Source: Ectobius pallidus
Lineage: Eukaryota > Arthropoda > Insecta > Blattodea > Ectobiidae
Length of the DNA stretch: 64,000 bases
NCBI GenBank assembly: GCA_964059195.1
Contig: CAXKWD010000005.1
Span: forward strand, 138,337,686-138,401,685
Direction of reading: 5' to 3'
The translations under genes and the position numbers were made by a program. Positions 10,006-22,007 of this stretch are shown here, one piece after another. Position 1 is the stretch's first letter, and each line of letters begins with the position of its first letter. The notes under the pieces were generated by a model. The model had not been told where the DNA came from, searched no databases, and worked only from the letters and a program-made list of their open reading frames with translations.

Positions 10006-13000
10006 CTTAAAAGCCGCTGACGAATTTGCTTGATGATCGCATATATAACTACACAAATTCACCCTTACAAAGACTTGTTATCATGTTTAAAATTTAATAT
10101 ACCTAGGTATGTTAGAAGTAACTATATAATTGAATTAAGCCTTCATTTATATATGTTCGCAGTTCTAATATTTTAAAGTATAGAGTTAAGTTTTGTATAC
10201 AATATATAATTTTACTTACTTGTTCATGTATTACTGACAAAGTTTTTCGATATAGATAAGCTCAGGTATTTAATTTTCGTCTTTTTATATTATATATATT
10301 ATTATATACACACAAGACTACCCGAAAGAGCAAGTGCTCGTGTTCGGATACAGTTCAGTTATTTACATATTCCATGTAAACATATACCGGTACACGCATT
10401 TTTATTGCATATAGCATGATATATTGTTCAAATCGTACAAGTTTTCTTCCTCATAATTGTTGGTATGCAAATTAAATTCTGAGATCTTAGCTAGCCTATT
10501 TCCCACCAATTACTGCTTAAAACTATATACTAATTTCGCATGCAATCATTGCCATACAAAATAAATGACGTAATAGCTTCGTTCCTAAGAAAGGCGGTTA
10601 AATTTCAAGGACTTTGGTAAAACGATACGTAATTAGGAAACAAAGGAGGCAAGGACAAAGTCGAATTGTTAATTAAGGGAATATTTCAACTGCTAAGTGC
10701 TGTACTAGGCTTTAAAACAGTACAAAGAAGTAGAGATTGCTTCAAAATTAAAGGACCTCTATTTAAGATGATAGGCTGCCGTTTATCTGTGTAACGTCCT
10801 TCTTCATTGTAGCTCTTCAATACCGTACTAAGGAATATCAAGAATACTGCTGAAAATTAAAAGCGTACGGTACATTGTCTGTGCGGACCCCTGCGAATGT
10901 TTGAAATTTATTTGTAAACAGTAATAACCAGTACACTTGCTTATAATAAATACTCACCTTTTTCTGCAATCAATTCTTGAGGTTGATTAATTGCAAGTTT
11001 TAAGTGAATGCTTTGTCCATTTCTTTCACATTATTCTTTGCCCTTTCCATACATTGCCGAGATCTAGGCCTAGGTTTAAAACTTTCCACATGCTTTTGAA
11101 TTATGGACTTCTTTTCAAAATTAATGCATTCTGAACATAAGGTACGTAAAAGTTTCCGGTTTTCAGTCACAAAATAATCTATGGGAAACTCTCGAACCCT
11201 TTAAGTTGGATTTACAGCAATTTTTTCACCCTAGTTCAGTAGATGTGAACTGCTCTGATTCAGATTTTGCACTGCCCATAAAAGCGTTAATTTTACGCAT
11301 AAGATTTTCATTGATGCTGGAAATATTGTTAATCTTTGTATTGAATCTATTGTTATATTTTCCAAAAATTATGCTTTAGGCCTGTACTACGTGTTGTGCT
11401 TTCATCCTTTAATTTTAATATTACGCTTTATTATTTTATCCAGTCCCTTAGAACCCCAATATCATGTTCTGGGTAGCATCCACATGTGTAAAGCCTTGCT
11501 ATGCTTTCTGTGCTTATTAATAATAATAAGTTATTATGACTTTGGTTTGCTCGGTATCGTTAGCAAAAGGCCTTCGTTTTGTTTAAATAATTGAAACCCC
11601 AATTGTTAAAATTAGTTATTAATTAAATCATAGTGTTAATATTTTTTTACAAACTCGGTTAATTAAAGAAAACTACATTGTGTTGGTTTTAATTTTTTAG
11701 TTTTCTTTAACTTACTTTTGCACTATTTGTTTTTGGTATCTCGAATTTTAAGTAACTCTATTTTGATGTCTTGTGATGAGAAACTGGATTGATGATTTTA
11801 ACTTTTTCGTTAAGACACAGTATTTATGAAAAGATTCTGCTTTAATAGAAGTGCTTAGAATAACAAAAGGATAATCCACAATACAGAGGGAACGGAAATG
11901 TCATGAATTCATAAGTAACACAAGTTGCTCTAGAATCAATTGGACGTACACTCTTGTGTGCTAAAACAACGTAAATCTTTGGAAAGTTCTACCTTGTGCG
12001 CCTAAAATAGCGCAAGTTACTCATTGGGCTCTTTTTCTAAGGAAGTCAGGAGTTGGGTTCACAAACGTTTTAAAGATCACATAATATGAATTTGATTGTA
12101 GGAATGTAAAGCGAACGAATTTCCTGCCACTGTTCATATAACCTACTATAACTTATTTCCGCAGTAGTGAATATTTCGTGCAAATCAATTTTTATTGTGG
12201 AAAATTATTTATGGGCAGGGAAGCATTTTAAAACAAATGGTACTACCTATATAACATAGGATTGATGGAAAGGATATCCTCGTATCCAATGGTCACTTTT
12301 TGTGCGCAGCAATGTAATAGATGGGGGCTTTTAGTCTAAGCGGTGGACCAAGTGGCCGGAGCTAAAAGTGTAAATATTAGAAAAGTTATTGAAGAAGGGA
12401 GACGCTTCAATGCCCCCAATACGCCCCCGTCATGTGAGTTCGGGGGGTCGCGTTTGTCACCCTGCCCGTCTTATCGCCAACTCTGTCTCTACAAATGAGT
12501 AATGAAAAATCGTTCGCTAGCCTTTTATGGAAGGAGCAAATGCCCATTTCCAGTGCAGTGTCGGCTTCAAAAAAAAAAGTAAAATGGATGATCCACCTAA
12601 TACTCTCATTACATTTAAAGAAAACAGCAGTACCTTGCTGTCATACACCCATTTTACTTTTTTAAATGCTTAATAATATTCTATAACCCATAATTTATAA
12701 TCAAGTTAGTAGTGAAAGGATTAACACATAGCAGTGAAAAACAGGGGTTCTAATTGCGCCAGCACCACGAAACTTCAGAAATTTGTGCTTTAGACTTCCA
12801 GGCATTTTTTAACATATATATTTTTTTTTTAATTGACCAAAAATCCTCGATTTTTACCAGTCCCTCCCCTTAAGTAGTAATCAAGTGGTGAGAGATCTGG
12901 TGATCTTACCACCCACTCCATAAATCCTTCGCTTCCTATCCTTTACATAGGCTACCAGTACAAACCTTTTACATTCTATTTAAAACATTTTATTTTAGAC

Positions 13001-13101
13001 TGATCTCACGAATAAATCTGATACACAAATAACGAAATAACGAAATAAACTGTTTCCACAGCAACCAAACCTCCTGTATGAAACAAATGCTACTTTTACT
13101 A
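10006..13101. other. Long AT-rich stretch without a supported gene
   Basis: I see no gene here. Points of note are GAGCAAGTGCTCGTGTTCGG at about 10328, which recurs at 57118 and is probably a repeat end, and a small inverted pair of AGTAAAATGG blocks at about 12578 and 12650 with a 60-bp loop. The region around 12410-12480 is GC-richer but has no useful frame. Confidence 0.4.
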
Positions 13102-13972
13102 TCTCTTCTCTTCTCTCTCTATATATATATAAGGCTTTGTCCTGACTGACTGACTGAATGACTGACTGACTGACTGACAGGAATCAACGTACAGCCTAAA
13201 CTATAACAGGTAGAGACTTGGAATTTTGATAGTACCTTCGTTTCATAATGTAGATGCTCACTAAGAAAGGATTTTGAAAAATTCTGATTCTAAATGCCAA
13301 AAATTAAATGTTTTTAAAAATACTTAATCCCTTTTTACATAGAATTATCAATTCCAAATCACAGAATATATTGTTGCCAAATGGTATCAGATGGGCTTGG
13401 AAAAAACAAATGAAATGCACTTTTGACAAATAAGAAAAGTTATCAAAATAATTCATGTTATAAATAAATATTACAGAATGAAATCCACTAAAATAATGGA
13501 ATCACATAACTTTCTCTACCCTGGACATAGAGAAAACCAAACGAGGTATGGTAATGTGTATATTATTATATTATATCGCAGGTTTTTGGAGAGAAAAGTA
13601 TGAAAGTGATAATGCTTTCTGTTTAATTTCATCCCCAAAACGGCTTTATGGTAACATAAGAGTGGGAAATTTCCCGCCTCGATATTACAATTAAATGTTA
13701 CAGGAATTTCTGTTTCTTCTTATTTAAACCTCTACCAGGCTTGCTGTGCACTGTACAAGCGATGGGATGCAAAATTCTAGATCCTCTATGAGCCATAAAA
13801 AACTATATCAAGCGTTTTCTGAGGGAATAGTTTGAGTGTAATAAGTCGTTCTTCCTATTTCAAATTATAAATGCCTATATAAGGACCTAGAATTTAAAAT
13901 TGAAAATCCTTCATAAGTTAATTTCCAATTACAAAATACAAAACCCGGGCGACGCCGGGTCTTTTAAGCTAG
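13102..13972 (+). mobile_element. Non-autonomous Helitron
   Basis: The left end reads A then TCTCTTCTCTTCTC, a TA run and AGGCTTTGTCCTGACTGAC. The right end has a GC hairpin (ACCCGG, loop GCGACG, CCGGGT at 13943-13960), then CTTTTAAG and the terminal CTAG, followed by T. A 5' TC, a 3' hairpin plus CTRR and insertion between A and T without target duplication are the Helitron signature. A TGAC microsatellite lies at 13143-13178. The 871-bp body encodes no Rep/helicase. A second copy of its left half starts at 59049. Confidence 0.85.
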
Positions 13973-14466
13973 TCTTTTATAAAATGTATTTTTTAATTGT
14001 ATTGGCTACCACTTAAATGTCTTATAACGTTTATAACGTTATAAATTTATCCTAGCTATTTTAGTAATTTAAGTTAAGTTTTCTTGGTATTTATCGTTAC
14101 TTCCAAAAGGACCGCTGTAGATTATGAGGGGTGGTTCCAGCAATTTATTTCGATATAGATATAAAATTACGCTAATAAAAGAATTGCTGCCCTATTATAC
14201 TGTAAAACATACAAGTTATCCCTGGAACTTCAAACTGATTACAGAAGATAGTATATTAGATTACTTAGAATCTCTCTTTATATAAATTTAAGTTAAATCT
14301 GCATATTGCAGCAGTATTCATTTATTAGCTGCTTTTCCTTTAGCTAGTCTGGTTTATATTAAAGCTAGTCGTATCCTCGACAGTTTAGCCTATATATAGC
14401 CTATCATGATTAAAATTACTCCTACTTCCAACATTACCATACATAGAGGCTACGTCTGCAAACAGT
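13973..14466. other. AT-rich spacer before the LTR retrotransposon
   Basis: No gene or bounded repeat seen. The last four bases before the element (AGCA, 14467-14470) are its left target duplication. Confidence 0.5.
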
Positions 14467-14470
14467 AGCA
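14467..14470. repeat. Left target-site duplication AGCA
   Basis: AGCA lies directly outside the left LTR and again at 26512-26515 outside the right LTR. With LTR boundaries TG...CA this leaves a clean 4-bp duplication. A T shared at the edge would also allow a 5-bp reading, AGCAT. Confidence 0.8.
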
Positions 14471-15302
14471 TGCAACGATAATTTGTCAGCTTATGGTTTG
14501 AACTCTATATCACAAAGGTAAATAGTGAGATAATTATATATAAACGTTGCTAAATAATAAAACAGCAATAGGCGAATCCTATAACCTAACCAGCTACTGT
14601 ACTTAATTATCTTCAAAAGCAGAAAGGAAGTAAAGTCCAAAAAAGGAATAATATTTAAATAATGCAATAACTTATGGGATGCCTAATTTGTTACAGAAGT
14701 GCTCGGAGAATGCGTGAGGAAATGCCCTCAGAGGGAGATCGACTTCTTTTGTACCGGGCAGAGTAGAGGGCAAGTTTGCAATACCACATAGAAAACAGGT
14801 AGAATTCAACCAAAGTAACAACTTTAATAAATACCATGGAACATCTCTCATAAAAGCAGAGTACAATTCAACAAGCAACAATAATTACTCATATTAATAA
14901 ATATTACACATCATATAAAATAAATATATCCTAACCAGTATATGTTCGTCTTCAAGTTTATTATACCTAAATTGAATCCTCAATTCCAAATAATCTATCT
15001 TTTATTTAAGGAAAGCTGTACTAAATACCTAATCCCAATAATCCTGGATAAACAACTATAAATGGAATAGTGTAGAATAATAAGCTGAAGGCTTGATACC
15101 TGAGTATGTCAGAAGAAAGATAAGTAGGCAACAGTGAATATAAGAAAGCCTGAAGTAAATCAAATCAATATATTAGGCCAACATTAAACAGCCAGAAAAT
15201 ATCAATAGCGACGAGGCATCAAACTATACTCACTAAGAATGAATAATGTCCAAAATAATTTTAGGAATGAGACTGGGACAAAAGGCAACATTCAAAAAAC
15301 AA

Positions 15303-15800
15303 GAGGCAAAAGTAAATTTAGAAAAATGAAAGTTATCAGAAATTCTAATGTTCCAAAATAGTAGGCCTACAATAAATTTAGAAAAATGCAAGTACCAGCA
15401 ATATCGAACTTCCAAATGAATAGGTCTAGAATAATCTCAGGAATATATATAGTATCAGAACTACTAATATTAGAAAACAGTAGGCCTACAATAAATTTAG
15501 AAAAAAGCAAGTACCAGCAATACTAAAGTTGCAATTCAATAGGCCAAGAATAACTTCAGGAAAATATATGGTATCAGAACTACTAATATTAGAAAACGAT
15601 AGGCCTAAAATAAATTTAGAAAAATATAAGTTACCAGCAATATTAAAGTTGCAAAGCAATAGGCCTAGAATAATCTCAGGAAAGATATAGTATCAGGAAT
15701 GCCAAATTTAGAAAACAGTAGGCCTAAAGGAAATTTTAGAAAAATTTAAAGTAACAGTGATATTAAAGTTCCAAAAGGATAGGCCTAGAATAATCTCAAG
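15303..15800. repeat. 60-bp tandem array inside the 3' LTR
   Basis: TAGGCCTA, or a one-base variant of it, recurs at about 15362, 15421, 15482, 15541, 15600, 15660, 15720 and 15780, a 60-bp period. Two monomer types alternate: one continues AATAAATTTAGAAAAA...GTACCAGCAA, the other AATAATCTCAGGAAA...GTATCAGAACTAC. The higher-order unit is therefore about 120 bp. The same array is present in the 5' LTR (about 24553-25050). Confidence 0.9.
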
Positions 15801-16021
15801 TAACTTGACGAAAAACTCAGACTGAAAATGCAGTATATAATAATCGCACATTCAAAGGGCAAATATAACTGAATATATATATATATATATGAGGGAGAAA
15901 AATAGAAAGCCAAAAAAAAACTAAGTAACTGAGGCGACCGAAAGCTCAATCAAAATTAGTAAATGAACTATTAAATATCAAAGGGTAACTATAAGAACTT
16001 GATCCAAATGAAATGAAATAT

Positions 16022-16140
16022 GCTAGAAAGGTATAGGCCTAGCGGGATCAAATTCAAGAACAATTTTACAAGGATTTACTAGAAATGTATAGGCCTAGCG
16101 GGATCAAATTCAAGAACAATTTTACAAAGAATTAGGCCAG
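16022..16140. repeat. 58-bp tandem duplication inside the 3' LTR
   Basis: Two adjacent copies of a unit beginning CTAGAAA(G/T)GTATAGGCCTAGCGGGATC and ending ACAATTTTACAA. It is nearly perfect and is also present in the 5' LTR at about 25274-25392. Each unit again carries TAGGCCTA. Confidence 0.85.
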
Positions 16141-17259
16141 TAAAATCATCAATAGAACTTTGGTAAGTAACATAACAGGCCCAAAGAAGATAAATTTAAA
16201 TACGGACAGGCTTCACAATATCAATGACGAAACAGAATAGGCCTATCCTAATTAATGGAAATTTTTCCTCAAATGCATTACCAACTTATACTCAAGAAAT
16301 TATCTGTATGAGAAATTCTAAAGTTCCAATTTTCATTTAAAGGTACATAAGGGTGGACATTAACTTGATTAAGAAAATACTATTCTTTCCAAAATAATGG
16401 GAACATTACATTATATGTCTCATGTGCCTAGTAACAAGAATCATTTCAGGCCCAAACTTTAACATGGCGTTGATGCGTGTGCAAGAAACGCCCCTTTCCT
16501 TGATCATTAAACATTGCATGACAGAAACATATCATTACAAATATCTGCAGCCTAATAAATTTCAATCTTCAATCAAAATGCATTATAAGAAATAATAATG
16601 ATCATTAATAGAAGTGGGCGTTGCCAAAACTAATGAAACATGACTATCACGCCACTGAGTTTTTACGTGAAAAACATGTATATTTGCATAATGATTAATT
16701 TGCAGGATCTTTCTGAAACATTGGTTATCTGCGCTGACCTACTATGAAAACTTGAAACAGCATATGGGTGCTCTAATATTACTTCACCATTAGACTAGCT
16801 ACTCCACAAATTATTCAACATTATAATGGCAGTTAGCCAATCACGAAATGAGTTTCCTGTTAGCCCTAAATCTTTACATGGGTGCTGAATTTAATTCCTA
16901 TAACTGACAATAAGTACCTTAAGGCTTGCTCTCTCTCTTTTATTTACTTATGATGGGTGCTGAAGGCACAAAAGGTGAAATTAGGTTACGCCATAGTAAA
17001 ATGTCGGTACTCACATACAGGAACGAGAGTAATTCTCCAGGCGACTCCCCCACAACCGTGCAGATTCACTCACTCAGCTGGTCTGGCTAAGGGGGTCGCC
17101 AGGCTCAAGATACTCGAGCTCCCCACTAGAGCGCGACACCGAACTAAGACGTAACCGCAAAGAGCTTAATAAGCAGAGAGAGGTAATTTATATTTCAAGT
17201 ATTACCATAGCAAAGCACTTAGACGAAACAAAGAGGAAATATAAATTACAACCATTACA

Positions 17260-17274
17260 ATACTCCCCTCTGTC
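17260..17274 (-). promoter_or_regulatory. Polypurine tract
   Basis: On the minus strand GGGACAGAGGGGAGTA directly precedes the TG that opens the 3' LTR. Its position and purine content are those of the plus-strand DNA primer of an LTR retrotransposon. Confidence 0.8.
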
Positions 17275-17275
17275 C

Positions 17276-18761
17276 CATAAAAAAAAAATTTTACCAAAAC
17301 TTTTTTTTTTTAAATAGTCAAAATTAGTGAAGCAGAGCCCCAAGCAATAGATAACTATTAAGTAATCCCCCAAAGTATTAATACTAAGACAAAGACACTT
17401 TACACAATTAGATCATGACATATCCATACACAACTTGTATAATTTAGTCTTTCAAAATCCTATAATAATATATCTTGAAGAATCATTCTCTTGAAAAGTT
17501 TTTCTTCGCACAGGGCAATTTTAAGAGCACATTTTATATATATATAGAAATGTTTATAGATTAAGTTACCAAATTATTGTCCAAAAAAAAAGTGTCTAAA
17601 TCTCAAATGACGTAGCCAAAATTAGTTCTCTTCTTGATTCTGCAATAATACATACAGCGCACACCAAAAATGCTGCCAAATGTCCATATTCGGCAAAGTG
17701 ACAAATCAGCAAGGTCCATACTTAGCTGACACACAAGATTATAGATGAGCTGGAGATGACGAGGGCGAAGAGTATAGAACACCACATATAGTTCTATGAT
17801 CGACGACTGCTGGTCGAAAATGTGAGGATGTCTCCGGCCACCCACATTGAGTGACAAAGAAGAAGTAGGGGTTGCATACCCCATGAGGCATCCAGAAAGA
17901 GAGTGTCCAGAGGCATGACGTCATATACCTCCAAACAAACCAGCAGGAACTGATGGCTTCCAGGTCCCAGAAAACACATGTAGAATACATCTCCACGGAG
18001 CAGCTCGAACATGCAACAAAATGTTCAGAATCATGAGCGAGAATCACACATGCTCACAGGGAGGGGACTAGTACATCCTCTGCGAGATGGGATATTTTGT
18101 TGGCTAAGAAAATGTCTTGGGAGGATCACTCATTTTGGAAAAGAGGTCCAAATTTTCAGGAGATAACTGATAGTTTTCTTTTTGTCCAATATCAGTTAAT
18201 ATAGTGTTGTACTTGAAGAGAAACTAGCACCAAATTTTTTTTTATAAAACTGCTTAGAGATTTCTTCTTTTATTCCAATAAAAATGTATACATATATTCT
18301 TCCTTTTTTTTTTTTAATCAGTTTATTGTTGTTACTTCCTTCCTTTTTTTTTTTTTAACAATGGAAATGTTTTTTAAATGCCTTCCTAAGCATTACATAT
18401 TTAGACCACCGGTGGTTTTCTTATTTTGAGTACAGTTTTTTTTTTTTTTTTTTTTTTTTGAGTATTTTTTTTTTTTTGTCATTTTCTTTTTGGGGGGGGC
18501 GCCCCCATAATACTTAGTTGGGTAGGAGACCGCCGAGGAGAGATTTCTCAAGTTGAGAGTAAGTAGCGACAATTTACTAAGGCAAAAACTGAATAAACAT
18601 TATAGAACATATTACAAACATTATAAAAGAGAGTTAACAAGACAATTACAAAATTACAAACATATGTATTAATATACTCTTACATCTCAGAAACATCATT
18701 ATTTACCTAATTAATACTCAATACTGCAACCATTGCTCAGAAAGATCCAGAACTAAAAGAC
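17276..18761 (-). other. Untranslated stretch between pol and the 3' LTR
   Basis: About 1.5 kb lies between the pol stop and the polypurine tract. Frames of 93 and 102 codons occur, but they overlap one another and show no retroviral envelope features such as a signal peptide, furin site or membrane anchor. The part at 18230-18480 has long T runs on the plus strand (A runs in the transcript), including about 17 and 12 in a row near 18438-18478, followed by GGGGGGGCGCCCCC. Such runs may be miscounted in the assembly. Confidence 0.6.
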
Positions 18762-21700
18762 TTAACATTTTTTGATTTGAGAAATGTGGCAACGCCTAAC
18801 AGATTTGTCCAAAACATGCTCCACTAAGAAGGTGACTCCGCCGCCCAGGATGTCCACTATCTTATATGGGCCAACATAGCGGGGAGCCAGCTTCTTGGCA
18901 AACTTAGAAATAGCTTTACTTTGAGTGTAATTCTTGCACATGACCTTGTCATTAATAGAAAATGGGTTTGGAATTCTACCTTTATTATATGTCGTAGCAC
19001 GTTTATCATGAGCTCGCAACAAATTCCTTTTTGCAGCTTTCCAAGTCCTGGCCAGATCATCAGGAGAAGGAGAGTCGGGTAACAAATCTGCAATACCCCA
19101 GATGTTACTGAGAGGGTGATTCGGTGAGAAGGAACAAAGCAGAGAAAAAGGAGCGAAACCATGCGACTCGTGAATAGCAGTGTTAAATGCGAATTGTAAC
19201 CACGACAAATTCACGTCCCACTGTGAATGATCTTTGTGGTGGTACGCAATGAGCGCATTTTTCAAATTTCGCATCACACGCTCCGCATGGGAGGGGTTAG
19301 GGTAATATGGCGTGGTGGTAATATGAGAGATACCAGCACGGAAACAGAAGTCTTTGAATTGTTTAGAAATAAATTGAGGTCCATTGTCTGAGACGATAAA
19401 CTGAGGAAAGCCAAAGACCTGAAAGATGGAAGATAAACTGGTAATCACCTTATCGGTACGAGAGTCTCGCATGGGAAATAACCAGGAGAACTTTGAAAAC
19501 GCATCGACTACCACAAATATAAAAGTATTTCCTTTCTTGGAACGTGGAAGTTTTCCCAGGAAGTCGATGAAGAGTTTTTCAAATGGCCTCTGGGCGACAG
19601 TAGATGATAAGAAACCCATGCGAGTATTGAGAGAAGGCTTAGACATGGAACAAATCACACATGATCTGACTCGATCACGGACATCCAAGAACATGCCTTT
19701 CCACCAAAAGGAGACTTTAATTTTCCCCAAGGTTTTCTTTAGACCTAAATGGCCACCAATCGGAGAAACATGAAAGTATCTGAAAACCATGTCCTTAAGC
19801 GAGGAAGGCAGAACAATCTTGGGACGCCTACATCTCCCCACCTGAATCTGTAAGGTATCTTTGACCAGAGAAAAGTTGCTAACAGCAGATCCACCTTTCA
19901 ACTTGTCAATGATGACCGACAAATCGGGATCTAACAGTTGCTGCTGAGCAACATCAGAAAATGCCAACGGAAAATCTGTTAACAGAGGAGCAATTACTTC
20001 CTGAGGGGGCATAGATGACACCCCAGAACCCTGAATAGGAGGAACTTCTTCCACAGAAGCTCTAGGAGTACCCTCAAACATCCGAGACAAGGAGTCAGCT
20101 AAGATGTTTTCAGAGGAACGAATGTGCACCGTGGAGAATTTAAACGCAGATAGGCGAACTGCCCATCTAGCTAGTCGGCCCGTCTTGCGAGGCCGAGCCA
20201 AACACCAAGACAACGCTTGGTTGTCGCACTCCAAGATGAAATTGACGTGCTCGACATACATGCGAAACTTCTCCAGGGCAAAGATAACTGCCAGGGCTTC
20301 CATTTCATAGATGGAAAATTGTTGCTCTTGGGCAGTTAGCGAGCGCGACGCATACGCAATTGGCTTCCGTCCTTCAGGAAACTCCTGAAGCAATACGGCG
20401 CCTAGCCCAGCAGCACAGGCATCAGTTTGAACGATGAACGTACGCGAAAAATCCGCCATGGCCAATATGGGCGGGTTGGAGATGGCACTCTTAATATCCT
20501 CAAAAGCGAGGCGGTGCTCCTCCGTCCACTTGAATTCGACACCCTTGCGTCGTAGACGATTCAAGGGAGCCGCCCGAGCCGAGAAGTTAGGGATGAATTT
20601 GGCGAAGAAATTGGCCATTCCAATGAAACGCGCCACTGCTTTGACATTGCACGGAGGCGGAAAATTCCTGATTGCCACCGTCCTCTCTGGGTCGATAGCG
20701 ACACCTTCTGGAGAGATCAAATGGCCGATGAAACTAAGTTGCGGTCGGGCAAACTGCACCTTAGTTGGCTTGACGGTAAGGCCAGCCTCCTGCAACCGAC
20801 GAAATACCTCCCGAAGATGCAACATATGGGATGCAAAGTCCTTGCTGTAAATAACCAGATCGTCGAGGTAGTGATATACATAGATGAATTTAATATCAGA
20901 AAAAATCTTGTCCAACAATCTGGTCAGCACCTGCGCCCCAGTTGCTAAACCGAATGGAAGTCTGCAGAACTCAAAATGATTCCACTCTGTGGAAAAGGCT
21001 GTGAGATGACGAGAAGACTCATGTAAAGGGATCTGGTTATATGCACTATTAAGGTCCAGAGAAGAAAAGACAGTAGCTCCCGCAAACCAATGGGCGGCAG
21101 AATGTATATCAGGCAATGGCATGGATTCAATGATAATTTTCTGGTTAAGAGCCCGATAGTCAATCACAGGTCTAAAATCCCCTTCGCCCTTAGGCACCAA
21201 GAAAATCGGACTAGAATAGGCAGAAGTGGAGGGTCGAATTATGCCTTTATCCAACATTTCATTAATTTTGGATCTCATGACCATCAACTTGGGCGGTGAG
21301 AGTCTGTAAGGAGGGAGGCGGACAGGCACCCTATCAGTAACCTGGATTTGATACTCCAAAACATTGGTAACCCCGAGGTTGTCACTTAATACTTGAGGGA
21401 AATCAGAAATGATCTGAAGAACTTGAGTACATTGATCAGGACGTAAATGCCCTAAATCGACTGGTTGATCAGGAACATCATTAGTACGGAGCAAATTTTG
21501 ATCCACGAAAGCACTAGAGGACTGAACTAAGGGCTTTAAAGAAGAAATGGCAAAGCTAATTTGATAAGTGGGTTCGAATGGAAAATACACTACACTGCGT
21601 TGAAAATCTAAAGTCAAACCAGTGAAACGGGCAAAATCAGCTCCCAGAATCACCGGAAAGACCAATGAGTCAGCTACCAAAAACATGACTTTCCAAGAAA

Positions 21701-21992
21701 ACTTAGTTATTTTCACCTTAAGAAAAATTTTCCCTAATATAGAAATAGGGGAAGCATCTGCACTAACCGTACTATCAGAGTAAGGCAAAAGTTTAGAAAT
21801 AGGAATGCGGAGATCAGCTAACGTCTGCCTACTGATACATGATCTAGCAGCCCCAGAGTCTAGCAAGGCATTAGTAGAAAGTTTCTTTAAAGAAATAGAC
21901 AGAACCGGCAAATGACTGGGGACACGACCAGAACAACCCATAGATACTAATAATTGTTTATCACGCTCTCTGGGATGATCAGAAAAAGGCAT
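18762..21992 (-). CDS. pol: Pol polyprotein (protease, RT, RNase H, integrase)
   Basis: This 1076-residue frame encodes the enzymes that copy and integrate the element. Aspartic protease: LLDSGA at 43-48. Reverse transcriptase: SSLDLNSAY around 310-318 and YLDD at 375-378. RNase H: acidic residues D524, E563, D590 and D633. Integrase zinc finger: H741, H748, C778, C781. Integrase catalytic triad: D810, D869 and E904. A GPY-type motif lies at 1041-1043 and no chromodomain follows. No stop or frameshift interrupts it. The first Met is only seven codons after the gag stop in the same frame, so it is probably translated as a Gag-Pol fusion by readthrough, not from its own AUG. Clade is not assigned. 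Confidence 0.95.
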   Translation of the reverse strand: MPFSDHPRERDKQLLVSMGCSGRVPSHLPVLSISLKKLSTNALLDSGAARSCISRQTLADLRIPISKLLPYSDSTVSADASPISILGKIFLKVKITKFSWKVMFLVADSLVFPVILGADFARFTGLTLDFQRSVVYFPFEPTYQISFAISSLKPLVQSSSAFVDQNLLRTNDVPDQPVDLGHLRPDQCTQVLQIISDFPQVLSDNLGVTNVLEYQIQVTDRVPVRLPPYRLSPPKLMVMRSKINEMLDKGIIRPSTSAYSSPIFLVPKGEGDFRPVIDYRALNQKIIIESMPLPDIHSAAHWFAGATVFSSLDLNSAYNQIPLHESSRHLTAFSTEWNHFEFCRLPFGLATGAQVLTRLLDKIFSDIKFIYVYHYLDDLVIYSKDFASHMLHLREVFRRLQEAGLTVKPTKVQFARPQLSFIGHLISPEGVAIDPERTVAIRNFPPPCNVKAVARFIGMANFFAKFIPNFSARAAPLNRLRRKGVEFKWTEEHRLAFEDIKSAISNPPILAMADFSRTFIVQTDACAAGLGAVLLQEFPEGRKPIAYASRSLTAQEQQFSIYEMEALAVIFALEKFRMYVEHVNFILECDNQALSWCLARPRKTGRLARWAVRLSAFKFSTVHIRSSENILADSLSRMFEGTPRASVEEVPPIQGSGVSSMPPQEVIAPLLTDFPLAFSDVAQQQLLDPDLSVIIDKLKGGSAVSNFSLVKDTLQIQVGRCRRPKIVLPSSLKDMVFRYFHVSPIGGHLGLKKTLGKIKVSFWWKGMFLDVRDRVRSCVICSMSKPSLNTRMGFLSSTVAQRPFEKLFIDFLGKLPRSKKGNTFIFVVVDAFSKFSWLFPMRDSRTDKVITSLSSIFQVFGFPQFIVSDNGPQFISKQFKDFCFRAGISHITTTPYYPNPSHAERVMRNLKNALIAYHHKDHSQWDVNLSWLQFAFNTAIHESHGFAPFSLLCSFSPNHPLSNIWGIADLLPDSPSPDDLARTWKAAKRNLLRAHDKRATTYNKGRIPNPFSINDKVMCKNYTQSKAISKFAKKLAPRYVGPYKIVDILGGGVTFLVEHVLDKSVRRCHISQIKKC

Positions 21993-22007
21993 AGTGACAG
22001 AAGGAGG

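Larger units (their letters stand above)
14471..17259 (-). repeat. 3' LTR (2789 bp)
   Basis: This is the left-hand LTR in plus coordinates. On the minus strand it begins TGTAATGGTTG at 17259 and ends TATCGTTGCA at 14471, giving TG...CA termini. It contains a 60-bp tandem array (15303-15800), a tandem pair at 16022-16140 and a short TA run near 15880. The short open frames inside it are repeated identically in the other LTR and show no coding features. It supplies the polyadenylation end of the element's transcript. Confidence 0.95.

Noticed and set aside
12570..12665. Inverted AGTAAAATGG blocks with a 60-bp loop
   Set aside because: Arms are only about 16 bp and A/T-rich; no terminus, duplication or related copy was seen.
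14672..17154. Short frames repeated identically at 23922-26406
   Set aside because: They lie in the two LTRs and are duplicated with them; they have no start context or domain.
17603..18047. Possible env gene downstream of pol
   Set aside because: The 93- and 102-codon frames overlap each other and lack a signal peptide, cleavage site or membrane anchor.
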